Source of the DNA: an alpha proteobacterium SCGC AAA028-D10
GTDB taxonomy: Bacteria; Pseudomonadota; Alphaproteobacteria; Pelagibacterales; Pelagibacteraceae
Direction: 5' to 3'
NCBI GenBank assembly: GCA_000510845.1
Contig: AZOF01000007.1
Span: 1 to 56,208, forward strand
Length of the DNA: 56,208 nt
This document shows positions 27,998-37,244 of the stretch, one piece after another. Position numbers and translations under genes: made by a program. The first letter of the stretch is position 1. Each line of letters begins with the position of its first letter. The notes under the pieces are model-generated. The model ran no database searches and was not told the origin of the DNA. It was given only the letters and a program-made list of their open reading frames with translations.

Positions 27998-29458
27998 ATG
28001 ATTTTCTCTACTTTTAAAGAATTTAAAAAAAATTATAAAAAAAAAAATTTTTCTCAAGTTTATGCAATTAAAAATAAGCCTAAATTAGAAACAATTGATA
28101 AATTAGTTGAATTGGTCTCTTTAAATAAAGATAGTTTTATATTTGAATCTGTTGAAAAAGTTAAAATTAGAGGTCGATATACTATATTTGGTTTCAATCC
28201 AGATCTTGTAGTCGAAACTAAAACCAATTGTATTATTCAAAATATAAATAATAAAAAAAAAGTAGTAAAAAAAAACCCTTACGACTATTTAAACAAATTA
28301 ATTAATAATTTTAATTTTAAAACTTCAAAAAAATTACCCATGATGTCATCTATGTTGGCTGGTTATTTCGGTTATGACATCATTAGATTCAAAGAAAAGA
28401 TTCCAAATAACTGTAAAGAAGACTTAAAAATTCCTGATGTAAAATTAATACGTCCACAACTAATAATCATTCATGACAACGAAAAGAATAAAATATTTTT
28501 CGTACAAAATATTTATAATTTAAAAAATATTAAAAATTTAAAAAACTTATATCTGTCAAAATGCGATGAAATAAATAAATTTATTGCCAAGATTAATAAT
28601 ACTTATAACTCAACTGAATATTTAAATAAAAAAAAGAAAAAAAATAAAATAATAAGTAATGTCACCAAAAAATCTTTTTTAAATTCTATATCTAAAGCAA
28701 AAGAATTAATAAATAATGGGGAGATATTTCAGGTTGTTTTGAGTCAAAGATTTGAAACCATATTAAATAAAACGCCTATCAATTTTTATAAAAAATTAAG
28801 AATATTAAATCCATCCCCCTTTATGTTCTTTTTTAATTTTGATAATTTTAAAATAGCAGGTAGTAGCCCCGAGATATTAGTTAGAGTTAGAGATAATAAA
28901 ATTACCATTAGACCTATTGCCGGGACTAGGCCTAGAGGAAGAAATTTTAAAGAAGACAATAAATTCCAAAAAGAACTTCTAAATGATAAAAAAGAAATTT
29001 CTGAACATCTTATGTTGCTTGATCTGGGCCGAAACGATGTAGGCAAAGTTGCAAAAATTGGGAGTGTAAAAGTTGATCAGAAATTTAAAATTGAAAAATA
29101 CTCTCATGTTATGCATATCGTTTCTAATGTTGTTGGCGATTTTGATAATAGAAATTCATTATTAGATACTTTATTTTCTGGTTTTCCAGCAGGCACTGTT
29201 TCGGGTGCGCCAAAAATAAGGGCGATGGAGATTATTGATGATTTAGAAATGTCAAAAAGAAAATTATATGCTGGTGGGATTGGATATTTCACTCCTAATA
29301 ATGAAATGGATACATGTATTGCTTTAAGAACTGCTTTAATTATTGATAATAAAATTTATGTACAATCAGGAGCTGGAATTGTTGCTGATAGCATTCCTTT
29401 AAATGAGTACAAAGAAACAGTTAATAAAGCTAAAGCATTATTTGAGGCTGCTAAATAA
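27998..29458 (+). CDS. trpE: Anthranilate synthase component I
   Basis: Chorismate-binding subunit that makes anthranilate, the first committed step to tryptophan. Length 486. The N-terminal region carries the likely feedback site (FIFESVEKVKIRGRYTIFGF, the LLESX10S-type region). Catalytic motifs are IFQVVLSQRFE, SSPEILVRV, IRPIAGTRPRGR, LMLLDLGRNDVGKVA and FSGFPAGTVSGAPKIRAMEI. It starts 1 base after the PpiD-like stop and abuts trpG. No tRNA-Trp-rich leader peptide is seen, so classical attenuation is not supported here. Confidence 0.97.
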   Translation: MIFSTFKEFKKNYKKKNFSQVYAIKNKPKLETIDKLVELVSLNKDSFIFESVEKVKIRGRYTIFGFNPDLVVETKTNCIIQNINNKKKVVKKNPYDYLNKLINNFNFKTSKKLPMMSSMLAGYFGYDIIRFKEKIPNNCKEDLKIPDVKLIRPQLIIIHDNEKNKIFFVQNIYNLKNIKNLKNLYLSKCDEINKFIAKINNTYNSTEYLNKKKKKNKIISNVTKKSFLNSISKAKELINNGEIFQVVLSQRFETILNKTPINFYKKLRILNPSPFMFFFNFDNFKIAGSSPEILVRVRDNKITIRPIAGTRPRGRNFKEDNKFQKELLNDKKEISEHLMLLDLGRNDVGKVAKIGSVKVDQKFKIEKYSHVMHIVSNVVGDFDNRNSLLDTLFSGFPAGTVSGAPKIRAMEIIDDLEMSKRKLYAGGIGYFTPNNEMDTCIALRTALIIDNKIYVQSGAGIVADSIPLNEYKETVNKAKALFEAAK

Positions 29459-30031
29459 ATGAAAAAAATACTGTTAATAGATAATTATGATAGTTTTACA
29501 TACAATATTTTTCATTCTTTATCACAATTAGGGTCAGGTGTTGAGGTTTATAGAAATGATAAGATATCGTTAGAGGAAATTTCAAAAAAGAAGTTTGATA
29601 AAATTGTTATATCCCCTGGCCCAGGTCATCCTAATACTTCGGGCATCTGCATAAATGTAGTGAAAAATTTTTATAAAAAAATTCCTATTTTAGGTATTTG
29701 TCTTGGTCATCAAATTATAGGTGCAGCTTTTGGTGGTGTAATTAAAAGAGCAAAGATTATAATGCACGGAAAATTAAGTAAAATTATTCACAATGGTTCA
29801 AAACTCTTTAATAAAATTCCTAAAAATTTTTACGCAACTAGATATCATAGCCTTATAATTGATAATAAAACATTAAATGAAGATTTTGAGATCTCAGCAA
29901 AAACGCAAGATAATATTATTATGGGTATAAATCATAAAGAATATCATCTTTATGGTATTCAATTTCATCCTGAAAGTATTAAAACAAGCTTTGGGAATGT
30001 AATTTTTAAAAACTTTTTAAAAATAAAATGA
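29459..30031 (+). CDS. trpG: Anthranilate synthase component II (glutamine amidotransferase)
   Basis: A 190-residue class I glutaminase that supplies ammonia to TrpE. The nucleophile is Cys81 in GICLGHQIIGAAFGG; the His-Glu pair lies in GIQFHPESI near residues 171-175. The N-terminus LLIDNYDSFTYNI and the oxyanion-loop region ISPGPGHP are typical. ATG follows the trpE stop directly, and its end overlaps trpD by 4 bases, so the four genes trpEGDC form one unit. Confidence 0.96.
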   Translation: MKKILLIDNYDSFTYNIFHSLSQLGSGVEVYRNDKISLEEISKKKFDKIVISPGPGHPNTSGICINVVKNFYKKIPILGICLGHQIIGAAFGGVIKRAKIIMHGKLSKIIHNGSKLFNKIPKNFYATRYHSLIIDNKTLNEDFEISAKTQDNIIMGINHKEYHLYGIQFHPESIKTSFGNVIFKNFLKIK

Positions 30032-31026
30032 ACGTAGAAAATTTAATAACAAAATTAATACTTAATAAAGATTTATCTGATTCAGAATTAAATCTTTTAT
30101 TTAATAAAATTATTAATGGTGAAATAAATGAAAATTTAATCTCTGTAATTTTAACTTTAATAACTAGAAATGGATTTAACTATAAAAACATATTATCTGC
30201 GGCCAAAATTCTAAGAAAAAAATTAATTAAGGTCAAAGTTCCAAAAAACTCAATAGATACTTGTGGTACAGGTGGTGATGGAAAGCATACACTTAATATT
30301 TCAACGGCAGCCGCAATTGTATTGGCTGGCTTAGGAATTAATGTGGTAAAGCATGGAAATAGATCAATAACGTCAAAATGCGGGTCAGCAGATGTTTTAG
30401 AAAAACTTGGCGTTAATATACTAGATAATACTAAAAATTTAGAAAAAAAAATAAAGAAAGAAAATTTCATTTTTTTATTTGCTCCAAATTATCATCTAGC
30501 AATGAAAAATGTTGCTTCTGTTAGGAAAAGTCTTCCTTTTAAAACAATCTTTAATCTTTTAGGTCCTCTAATAAATCCGGGTTTGGTTAAAAGACAGATT
30601 ATTGGAATCTTTGATAAAAATTTGTTAGTTCCTTATATAAAAGTTTTAAAAAGCTTAGGTCATAAAAAAGCATGGGTATTTCACAGCAATGAAGGTTTAG
30701 ACGAAATATCTATTTTTAATAAAACTAAAGTTTATGAATTAAATAGAAAAAAAATTAGAAGTTTTGTTATTAATCCAAAATCGTTAATTAAAAGAAGATA
30801 TAATTTTAAATCAATTCTTGGCAAAGATGCTAATTATAATAGTAAAAAAATAATAGAAATTTTTAATGGAAAACATAATGCTTTTTTAGAAATTGTAGCT
30901 CTAAATGCTGCGGCTGGATTAGTAATTTCTGAAAAAGAAAATAATTTAAAAAAAGCTTATTATAAGACAAAAAGTTACTTACTTTCAGGAAATGCTATTA
31001 AGAAGATTAACCAATTAGCTAAATAA
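30028..31026 (+). CDS. trpD: Anthranilate phosphoribosyltransferase
   Basis: Transfers the phosphoribosyl group of PRPP to anthranilate. Length 332. Key motifs are SIDTCGTGGDGKHTLNIST (about 75-93), VVKHGNRSITSKCGSADVLE and FLFAPNYHLAMKNVASVRKS, then FNLLGPLINPG. All expected PRPP and anthranilate binding regions are present. It overlaps trpG by 4 bases and trpC by 1. Confidence 0.96.
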   Translation: MNVENLITKLILNKDLSDSELNLLFNKIINGEINENLISVILTLITRNGFNYKNILSAAKILRKKLIKVKVPKNSIDTCGTGGDGKHTLNISTAAAIVLAGLGINVVKHGNRSITSKCGSADVLEKLGVNILDNTKNLEKKIKKENFIFLFAPNYHLAMKNVASVRKSLPFKTIFNLLGPLINPGLVKRQIIGIFDKNLLVPYIKVLKSLGHKKAWVFHSNEGLDEISIFNKTKVYELNRKKIRSFVINPKSLIKRRYNFKSILGKDANYNSKKIIEIFNGKHNAFLEIVALNAAAGLVISEKENNLKKAYYKTKSYLLSGNAIKKINQLAK

Positions 31027-31796
31027 TGAATATTTTAAAAAAAATTATTAATTATAAAAAAAGTAAAATTATTACTGATAAAAAAAATATTTTATTATTT
31101 TCAAATCAAAATAAAAAATCACTTTTTAAATCTAAAATAGTAAATAATCTTAAAAATAATAAAATTTCCATTATAGCGGAAATAAAGAAAGCTAGCCCCT
31201 CAAAAGGAATTTTAATAAAAAACTTTAATCCTATTAACATAGCTAAACAATACGTAGAGGGAGGCGCTACTTGTTTGTCAGTATTAACTGAGGATAGATT
31301 CTTTTTAGGTAACAAAAATTATATAAAACAAATTAAAAATAAATATAAAATTCCAATTCTAGCAAAAGATTTTTTTATTGATCCTTTTCAAATTTATGAA
31401 GCAAAATTTTACGGAGCAGATTGCATTCTAATTTTATTATCTGCTGTGAAACAAAAGCTTGCAAGAGAATTATATGACACCGCTATAAACTGTGGAATGG
31501 ATACAATAGTAGAGGTTCATAATGATAATGAGATGACTTTTGCTTTAAGTTTAAAAAAAAGCATTATTGGAATTAACAATCGTAATTTAAAAACTTTTGC
31601 GACTGACATAAATAATACGATTAATTTATGCAAAAAATTTAATTTAAAAAACCGTGTAATTATATCTGAAAGCGGTATTAATTCTAAAAAGGATATTCTC
31701 CACATCTGTAAAAAGACAAACATTAGAACTTTCTTGATCGGCGAATCATTAATAAAATCTAATAATATTAAAGATAAAATAAGCTCTTTTTTATAA
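31026..31796 (+). CDS. trpC: Indole-3-glycerol-phosphate synthase
   Basis: Converts CdRP to indole-3-glycerol phosphate. Length 256, TIM barrel. Conserved parts are SIIAEIKKASPSKGIL (about 48-63, with the catalytic Glu and Lys), GGATCLSVLTEDRFF, ILAKDFFID, IVEVHNDNEM, GINNRNLKTF and ISESGINSKKDI. The TrpF domain found fused in some bacteria is absent. Downstream, alphaproteobacteria often have moaC/moeA before lexA; here lexA follows after 84 bases. Confidence 0.96.
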   Translation: MNILKKIINYKKSKIITDKKNILLFSNQNKKSLFKSKIVNNLKNNKISIIAEIKKASPSKGILIKNFNPINIAKQYVEGGATCLSVLTEDRFFLGNKNYIKQIKNKYKIPILAKDFFIDPFQIYEAKFYGADCILILLSAVKQKLARELYDTAINCGMDTIVEVHNDNEMTFALSLKKSIIGINNRNLKTFATDINNTINLCKKFNLKNRVIISESGINSKKDILHICKKTNIRTFLIGESLIKSNNIKDKISSFL

Positions 31797-31827
31797 AATA
31801 TACATATATTTCAATACTTTATCAGTG

Positions 31828-31856
31828 TTGTGTATTAAGAAGAACTTAAATAGAAC
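31828..31856 (+). promoter_or_regulatory. lexA promoter with LexA operator (SOS box)
   Basis: GAACTTAAATAGAAC at 31842-31856 is a perfect GAAC-N7-GAAC direct repeat, the LexA operator form known in alphaproteobacteria. It overlaps a possible promoter, TTGTGT then a 17-base spacer then TAGAAC (second half of the operator), 24 bases upstream of the lexA ATG. LexA would thus repress itself by covering the -10 region. The operator is strong evidence; the promoter boxes are weaker. Confidence 0.8.
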
Positions 31857-31880
31857 GATACCTGTTTAGGTTTTGTTCTT

Positions 31881-32558
31881 ATGCTAACTAAAAAACAAAA
31901 AAATTTATTAATTTTTATTAATGAAAAATTAAAACGTACTGGCATATCGCCATCTTATGACGAAATGCGCATTTCATTAAATCTTAAATCTAAATCAGGA
32001 ATTCATAGACTTATTTCGGCTCTTGAGGAAAGAGGATTTATTAAAAGATTACCTCATAAAGCTAGAGCTCTTGAAGTTATAAAACTTCCTGAAAATGCTG
32101 GAGCTCAAGATCTATATAACAATTTTTCTCCTAAGATTATTAAAGGCGGCTTAGATCTTAACAAGATAGATGATGAAGAGGTTTTTATACCTGTTCTTGG
32201 TAAAATAGCAGCTGGAGCTCCCATTGTAGCTTTAGAAAACCAAACTGAGAGTTTGCCTTTATCAAAAAGTTTTTTAGGATCAAATGAATACTTTGCATTA
32301 AAAGTTGAAGGAGATTCAATGATAGATGCCGGGATTAATACTGGAGATTATGTTATAATTAAAAAAACTAATATTGCTGAAAATGGAAAAATAGTCGTAG
32401 CTTTAATTGATGATCATGAAGCAACACTAAAAAGAATGCGAAAAAAAGGACCTTCAATTGCTTTAGAAAGCGCCAATCCTGCTTATGAGACAAAAATTTA
32501 CAACAATGAAAGAGTAAAAATACAAGGTGTTTTGGCCTCTTTATATAGAAAATTTTAA
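31881..32558 (+). CDS. lexA: LexA repressor
   Basis: SOS repressor that self-cleaves when RecA is activated by DNA damage. Length 225. The N-terminal winged HTH (about 1-70) includes GISPSYDEMRISLNLKSKSG. The S24 peptidase domain has the Ala111-Gly112 cleavage bond in LGKIAAGAPI, the catalytic serine Ser146 in EGDSMIDAGI and the lysine Lys184 in ATLKRMRKKG. A canonical alphaproteobacterial operator lies just upstream. It is followed by gltX after 47 bases; the competence gene comEC, found here in many relatives, is absent. Confidence 0.96.
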   Translation: MLTKKQKNLLIFINEKLKRTGISPSYDEMRISLNLKSKSGIHRLISALEERGFIKRLPHKARALEVIKLPENAGAQDLYNNFSPKIIKGGLDLNKIDDEEVFIPVLGKIAAGAPIVALENQTESLPLSKSFLGSNEYFALKVEGDSMIDAGINTGDYVIIKKTNIAENGKIVVALIDDHEATLKRMRKKGPSIALESANPAYETKIYNNERVKIQGVLASLYRKF

Positions 32559-32581
32559 TTTACTAATTTAAACAAATAATA

Positions 32582-32606
32582 TTAGTTCTCTAATCTTAAG
32601 AACTAA
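32582..32606 (+). repeat. Inverted repeat abutting the gltX start codon
   Basis: TTAGTTCT (32582-32589) and AGAACTAA (32599-32606) form a perfect 8-base inverted repeat with a 9-base spacer; the last base is the A of the gltX ATG. No T-tract follows, so a terminator is unlikely. It could be an operator or an mRNA hairpin limiting gltX translation. Confidence 0.6.
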
Positions 32607-34024
32607 TGAATACTATTGAAAAAGTTATCACACGTTTTGCACCCTCTCCTACTGGAAATTTACATATAGGAGGAGCAAGAACAGCTCTATTTAATTGGCT
32701 ATTTTCAAAAAATCAAAAAGGAATATTTCTATTAAGAATAGAAGATACTGATATTCAAAGATCAAAAAATGAATATTACGAACAAATCATTTCAACTCTT
32801 AAATGGTTGGAAATAAATTGGGATGAAGAACCATATATTCAATCAAAAAACGTAGAATCTCACATAAATGTAGCTAATAACCTGTTAAAAAACGGATGTG
32901 CTTATAAATGCTATTGTACTGAGAAAGAGCTAGAAGAAGAAAAAAAATTATATCTAGAGAGAAAGATTCCTTACACTTACAGTAAAAAATGTAGAAATAT
33001 TTTAGAAAATATTACCAATAAGCCCTTTGTTGTCAGATTTAAATCGAAGATAGAAGGAAAAACTATACTTAAAGACTTAGTTCAAGGAGACGTTGAAATT
33101 AATAATAACACAATCGAAGATTTTGTTATTTTAAGAAAAGATAACAAACCTACTTACAATTTATCTGCAGCAGTTGATGATTATCAAATGAAAATTTCCC
33201 ACGTAATAAGGGGTGATGACCATAAAATAAATGCTTTTAAACAAATTCAGGTCTTTGAAAGTATGGGATGGAAAATACCAAAATATGCTCACATACCTTT
33301 AATTCATTCAAAAGAGGGAAAAAAATTATCAAAAAGAGATGATGTATCGACTGTTGAGGATTATAAAAAAATAGGCATTTTGCCAGAAGCCTTAAGAAAT
33401 TACTTATTAAGACTGGGGTGGTCTTATAAAGATAAGGAAATTTTTTCTGAAGAAGAAAGTATAGAATTTTTTAATTTAAATAAAATTGGAAAGTCACCAT
33501 CAAAATTAGATTTTGATAGAATTAAATCTATAAATGAATTTTATATTAAATCAACTAAGGACGAGATTTTATTAGAAAAACTAATTCACTATTCTGAATT
33601 ATACAAAGAAAAAATTCCAAAACACTTTCATGAGAACATTAAAGTAAATTTATCTTTTTTAAAAAATAAATCAAAATCTTTAGAGGACATATATAATAAC
33701 TCTAAATATATATTTTCTTATGAATTAAAAGATGATCAGATGCAAAAAATAGATAAATCGAAATTAACTATCATAAAAAATATTTATTCTCTAATAAAAA
33801 AAGAAAAAGATATCAGTAAAGATTATTTAAAAAATATTTTCGATAAAATTATAGAAACTGAAAAAATTAACTTTAAAGATCTTGGTCAGCCTTTAAGAAT
33901 TATATTAACAGGTTCTGAATATGGTCCAGCTATATACGATATAGCTAGTTCTTTAGGTTTAAATGAATTTTTAAACCGATTAGAACTATTCTTTTCAAAA
34001 ATAGACAAAAATATTAAAAACTGA
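32606..34024 (+). CDS. gltX: Glutamate-tRNA ligase
   Basis: Class I synthetase charging tRNA-Glu. Length 472. The HIGH motif is FAPSPTGNLHIGGARTALFN (about 11-30) and the KMSKS loop is KLSKRDDVSTV (about 240-250). Between them are RIEDTD and the catalytic-domain segment RGDDHKINAFKQI. The anticodon-binding helical domain fills the C-terminal third. Placement next to gltA is conserved in alphaproteobacteria. Whether it also misacylates tRNA-Gln, needed if GlnRS is missing, cannot be judged here. Directly preceded by an inverted repeat. Confidence 0.95.
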   Translation: MNTIEKVITRFAPSPTGNLHIGGARTALFNWLFSKNQKGIFLLRIEDTDIQRSKNEYYEQIISTLKWLEINWDEEPYIQSKNVESHINVANNLLKNGCAYKCYCTEKELEEEKKLYLERKIPYTYSKKCRNILENITNKPFVVRFKSKIEGKTILKDLVQGDVEINNNTIEDFVILRKDNKPTYNLSAAVDDYQMKISHVIRGDDHKINAFKQIQVFESMGWKIPKYAHIPLIHSKEGKKLSKRDDVSTVEDYKKIGILPEALRNYLLRLGWSYKDKEIFSEEESIEFFNLNKIGKSPSKLDFDRIKSINEFYIKSTKDEILLEKLIHYSELYKEKIPKHFHENIKVNLSFLKNKSKSLEDIYNNSKYIFSYELKDDQMQKIDKSKLTIIKNIYSLIKKEKDISKDYLKNIFDKIIETEKINFKDLGQPLRIILTGSEYGPAIYDIASSLGLNEFLNRLELFFSKIDKNIKN

Positions 34025-34036
34025 TAACTAAATTTT

Positions 34037-35323
34037 ATGTCAGACAAATGTTTTATAGAAATAGACGGCAAGAAATACGAACTTCCTATTAAAAAAGGTA
34101 CAGTTGGTCCTTCGGTAATAGACGTTCGCGATCTTTACAAAAATACTGGTCATTTTACTTTCGATCCTGGTTTTACCTCTACTGCAAGCTGCCAATCTAA
34201 TATTTGCTACATTGATGGTGATAAAGGAACTCTTTTATATAGAGGATATGAAATTGAAAAATTATCTGAAAAAAGTTCATTTTTAGAAGTTGCTTATCTT
34301 TTAATCAAAGGAGAACTACCAAACAAAAGTCAATTTGATGAGTTTTCTAGTGCTATCAAAAACCACACAATGGTTCATGAGCAAATAAGATCTTTTTATA
34401 ATGGATTTAGACGCGGGAGTCATCCTATGGCTATGATGTTAGGTGTTGTAGGTGCCTTATCTGCTTTTTACGCAGACTCAGCTAATGTTAATGACCCAAT
34501 TGAAAGAGAAATATCAGCGAGAAGAATGATAGCCAAAGTTCCAACTTTAGCTGCTATGGCTTATAAATATTCTATTGGTCAACCATTTGTATATCCAGAT
34601 AATGAATTAAGTTATTGCGAGAATTTCTTAAATATGTGTTTTTCTGTCCCTGCTCAAAAATATAAAGTTAATAAAGTAATTGCAGATGCACTAGAAAAAA
34701 TATTTATACTTCACGCAGATCACGAACAGAACGCGTCTACTTCAACTGTAAGACTTGCGGCTTCTTCAGGTGTTAATCCTTTTGCTTCAATAGCATCTGG
34801 TTTTTCAGCTCTTTGGGGTCCTTTACATGGTGGAGCTAATGAAGCGGCTCTAAATATGTTAAAAAAAATTGGTAGTGTAAAAAATATTCCTGAATTCATA
34901 AAGCGAGCAAAAGATCCTAATGACAATTTCAGATTAATGGGATTTGGTCATAGAGTTTATAAAAATTACGATCCTCGAGCTAAAGTAATGCAAAAAGCAT
35001 GCCATGAGGTTCTTGAGGTTATGGGTAAGAAAGATGATGAGTTATTAAAAGTAGCTATAGAGCTTGAAAAAATTGCATTAAATGACGATTATTTTATTCA
35101 AAAGAAATTATATCCAAATATAGATTTTTATTCTGGAATAACCTTAAGTGCCATGGGTTTTTCTACTGAAATGTTTGTTGTTTTATTTGCAGTTGCACGA
35201 ACTTCTGGATGGATTGCCCATTGGAAAGAAATGTACTTAGATCCTTCAAATAAATTAAGTAGACCAAGGCAATTATATCTTGGTGAAGTTAAAAGAGACT
35301 TTGTAGATATTGCTAAAAGATAA
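34037..35323 (+). CDS. gltA: Citrate synthase (type II, hexameric)
   Basis: Condenses oxaloacetate with acetyl-CoA at the TCA cycle entry. Length 428. Catalytic histidines and aspartate are seen in [25 protein letters not shown] and the C-terminal [10 protein letters not shown] region. Also conserved are [15 protein letters not shown] and [13 protein letters not shown]. The N-terminal domain with [20 protein letters not shown] is the form seen in Gram-negative type II enzymes, which are often NADH-regulated. It converges on lpxB with 3 bases between the stops. Confidence 0.96.
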   Translation: MSDKCFIEIDGKKYELPIKKGTVGPSVIDVRDLYKNTGHFTFDPGFTSTASCQSNICYIDGDKGTLLYRGYEIEKLSEKSSFLEVAYLLIKGELPNKSQFDEFSSAIKNHTMVHEQIRSFYNGFRRGSHPMAMMLGVVGALSAFYADSANVNDPIEREISARRMIAKVPTLAAMAYKYSIGQPFVYPDNELSYCENFLNMCFSVPAQKYKVNKVIADALEKIFILHADHEQNASTSTVRLAASSGVNPFASIASGFSALWGPLHGGANEAALNMLKKIGSVKNIPEFIKRAKDPNDNFRLMGFGHRVYKNYDPRAKVMQKACHEVLEVMGKKDDELLKVAIELEKIALNDDYFIQKKLYPNIDFYSGITLSAMGFSTEMFVVLFAVARTSGWIAHWKEMYLDPSNKLSRPRQLYLGEVKRDFVDIAKR

Positions 35324-35326
35324 TTA

Positions 35327-36436
35327 CTATTCAATTACGTAATTTGAGATTTTCTCAAGACTGTCCGGAACAATCATTGTCTCTAAAACTTTAGTGTATT
35401 CAGTAACTAATTTTTTTCCTAATAAATCGTTATCAATAAACTCCATAGTTTTTTTATAGATTTCATCTACATTACATTTTCCTTGTATCAGTTCAGGTAT
35501 GAGTTCCTTCTGAGCCATAATATTTAAAATGTTACCAAATTTTGTATTAATGAAAGGCTTAATTAATAAGTAGTTTAACCAAGATGTTTTATAAACAACA
35601 ATTAATGGACATTGGTTCTTGCAAATATCTAAAGTAATTGTTCCAGATTTAGAAATAGTTAAAATTGAATCTTTAATGTAAAAATTTTTTTCATTTTCAT
35701 TTGTAGTAATAACAAAATTATCTATTTTAGATTTTAGCAAATAATCATTAATTAAATTCTTATTATTTTCAGAAGTTGGAATATGAAATATAAAATTATA
35801 ATTTAAATTAATTTTTTTAATTACATCAATAAATATTGGCATAAATGTTTTTAATTCTGAATTCCTGCTTCCAGGACAAAGCGTAAAATACTTTTTATTT
35901 TTTTCTTCAAGTTTATTTATTTTAAATACAGAAAAATCAAAAAAAGGATGACCCACAAATGAATTTCTAATAAGTCCTTCAAAATATTTTTTTTCAAAAG
36001 GGAAAAGTAACAGTAAATGATCAATAAATTTATATAATATTTTTTTTCTATTTTCTCTCCATGCCCAAACTTGCGGAGCAACTAAATGAACAGTTCTAAT
36101 TTTATTATTTATTTTTTTAACTTTATTAAGAACTCGATATGAAAAATCAGGGGAATCAACTGAAAAAATAACATTAGGATTAAATTCTAATATCTTTTTT
36201 ACGGCTAAATTAATCTTTTCTTTAATTGAAAATAAATTTTTCAATACATCAGTAAAACCCATGTAAGCAATATCTTTAATATCAAATATGCAGTCTATTT
36301 TTTCTAATTTAATATTTTCTCCTCCAATTGCTAAAATTTGAATGTCTAAATTTTTCTCTTTTAATTTTTTAATGATAAGAGATGCAATTTTGTCACCTGA
36401 GGATTCTCCAGTAATAATAAATATTTTTTTTGACAA
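35327..36436 (-). CDS. lpxB: Lipid-A-disaccharide synthase
   Basis: Joins UDP-2,3-diacylglucosamine and lipid X to form the lipid A disaccharide at the inner face of the inner membrane. Length 369. The N-terminus IFIITGESSGDKIASLIIKK, AYMGFTDVLKN, SVDSPDFSYRV, LVAPQVWAWRENR, FVGHPFFDF, CPGSRNSELK and SKSGTITLDICKN are characteristic. Last gene of the lpx/bam run and 1 base after lpxI. Confidence 0.95.
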   Translation of the reverse strand: MSKKIFIITGESSGDKIASLIIKKLKEKNLDIQILAIGGENIKLEKIDCIFDIKDIAYMGFTDVLKNLFSIKEKINLAVKKILEFNPNVIFSVDSPDFSYRVLNKVKKINNKIRTVHLVAPQVWAWRENRKKILYKFIDHLLLLFPFEKKYFEGLIRNSFVGHPFFDFSVFKINKLEEKNKKYFTLCPGSRNSELKTFMPIFIDVIKKINLNYNFIFHIPTSENNKNLINDYLLKSKIDNFVITTNENEKNFYIKDSILTISKSGTITLDICKNQCPLIVVYKTSWLNYLLIKPFINTKFGNILNIMAQKELIPELIQGKCNVDEIYKKTMEFIDNDLLGKKLVTEYTKVLETMIVPDSLEKISNYVIE

Positions 36437-36437
36437 T

Positions 36438-37244
36438 TTATATAGAAATAATAAAAAAATTATTTTTTTTAACTAAATTTATAATTTTATCTTTATCTAA
36501 GATAATATTTTGAGATCGTTTTACTGCAATACCTTTAATATTAGCTTTAACGCAATTTTTAATAGTGTCAAAACCTATGGTAGGCAAATCTATTCTAAGA
36601 TCTTGATTTGCTTTTGGAAATTTTACTAAAATTGATTTATTTTTTAACTTATATTTTTTTAATAAATGTAATGATCTTTTAATAGTCTCATCAGTTCCTT
36701 CTGGTCCTTCTATAGCAAGAACATAACCATTATTTATAACAACAGACTGACCTATATCAAATTTACTTAACGATTTAATAATACTAACGCCCTTAGATAT
36801 ACTTCTTTTATCTATGTTATTTATTTTTACTTTATTTATGCTTTTATCCTTAAATATTAATTCAGGGGTAAATTTCATGCTATTTACAACATTTAACTTA
36901 TTTTCTTTAAAAATTTTAATTATCTCTTTTAAAATATTTCCGTCTCCTTTTTTAAACGCTGAAAATAACCTAGGAAGATAAAATAAAGCTTTTCTATCAA
37001 ATTTTAGCAAAGAAATTTCGGGTCTTGAAACTTTGCCTATAAAAATAACATTTTTGCAATTATTTTTTTTTAATATAGATATAGCTTTTCCAAGTTCCGT
37101 TATTTTCAAACTATAAGAATTTTTATATCTTTTATAAATATTAGATTTAGTTAAATCTAATATTAAAAATTCTACATTTTTTTTTAATAATTTATTTATT
37201 ACAAAATTTGGTAAGCTTGATTCTCCAACTATTAATCCCAGCAT
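36438..37244 (-). CDS. lpxI: UDP-2,3-diacylglucosamine pyrophosphatase LpxI
   Basis: Hydrolyses UDP-2,3-diacylglucosamine to lipid X and UMP; LpxI (formerly DUF1009) replaces LpxH in alphaproteobacteria. Length 268. The N-terminal LGLIVGESSLPNFVINKL, NVIFIGKVSRPEISLLKFD, GISKGVSII-type SISKGVSIIKSLSKFDIGQS, VLAIEGPEGTDETIKR and VKFPKANQDLRIDLPTIGFD match the family. Found between lpxA and lpxB as expected for this pathway order. Confidence 0.93.
   Translation of the reverse strand: MLGLIVGESSLPNFVINKLLKKNVEFLILDLTKSNIYKRYKNSYSLKITELGKAISILKKNNCKNVIFIGKVSRPEISLLKFDRKALFYLPRLFSAFKKGDGNILKEIIKIFKENKLNVVNSMKFTPELIFKDKSINKVKINNIDKRSISKGVSIIKSLSKFDIGQSVVINNGYVLAIEGPEGTDETIKRSLHLLKKYKLKNKSILVKFPKANQDLRIDLPTIGFDTIKNCVKANIKGIAVKRSQNIILDKDKIINLVKKNNFFIISI

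Noticed and set aside
27324..28000. trp leader peptide and attenuator before trpE
   Set aside because: The gap to the upstream gene is 1 base and no tryptophan-rich short frame or competing hairpins are present.
27990..28010. Frameshift splitting a full-length PpiD
   Set aside because: trpE begins 1 base after the short gene and is intact from its first residues, so no downstream PpiD remnant exists.
30180..30470. Antisense frame inside trpD, and similar ones inside rpsB, dnaE, bamA and rnj
   Set aside because: They lie opposite strongly conserved enzymes, show no recognisable domain and have no start region of their own.
32585..32602. Second LexA operator before gltX
   Set aside because: GTTC and GAAC are inverted with a 10-base spacing, not the GAAC-N7-GAAC direct repeat used by alphaproteobacterial LexA.
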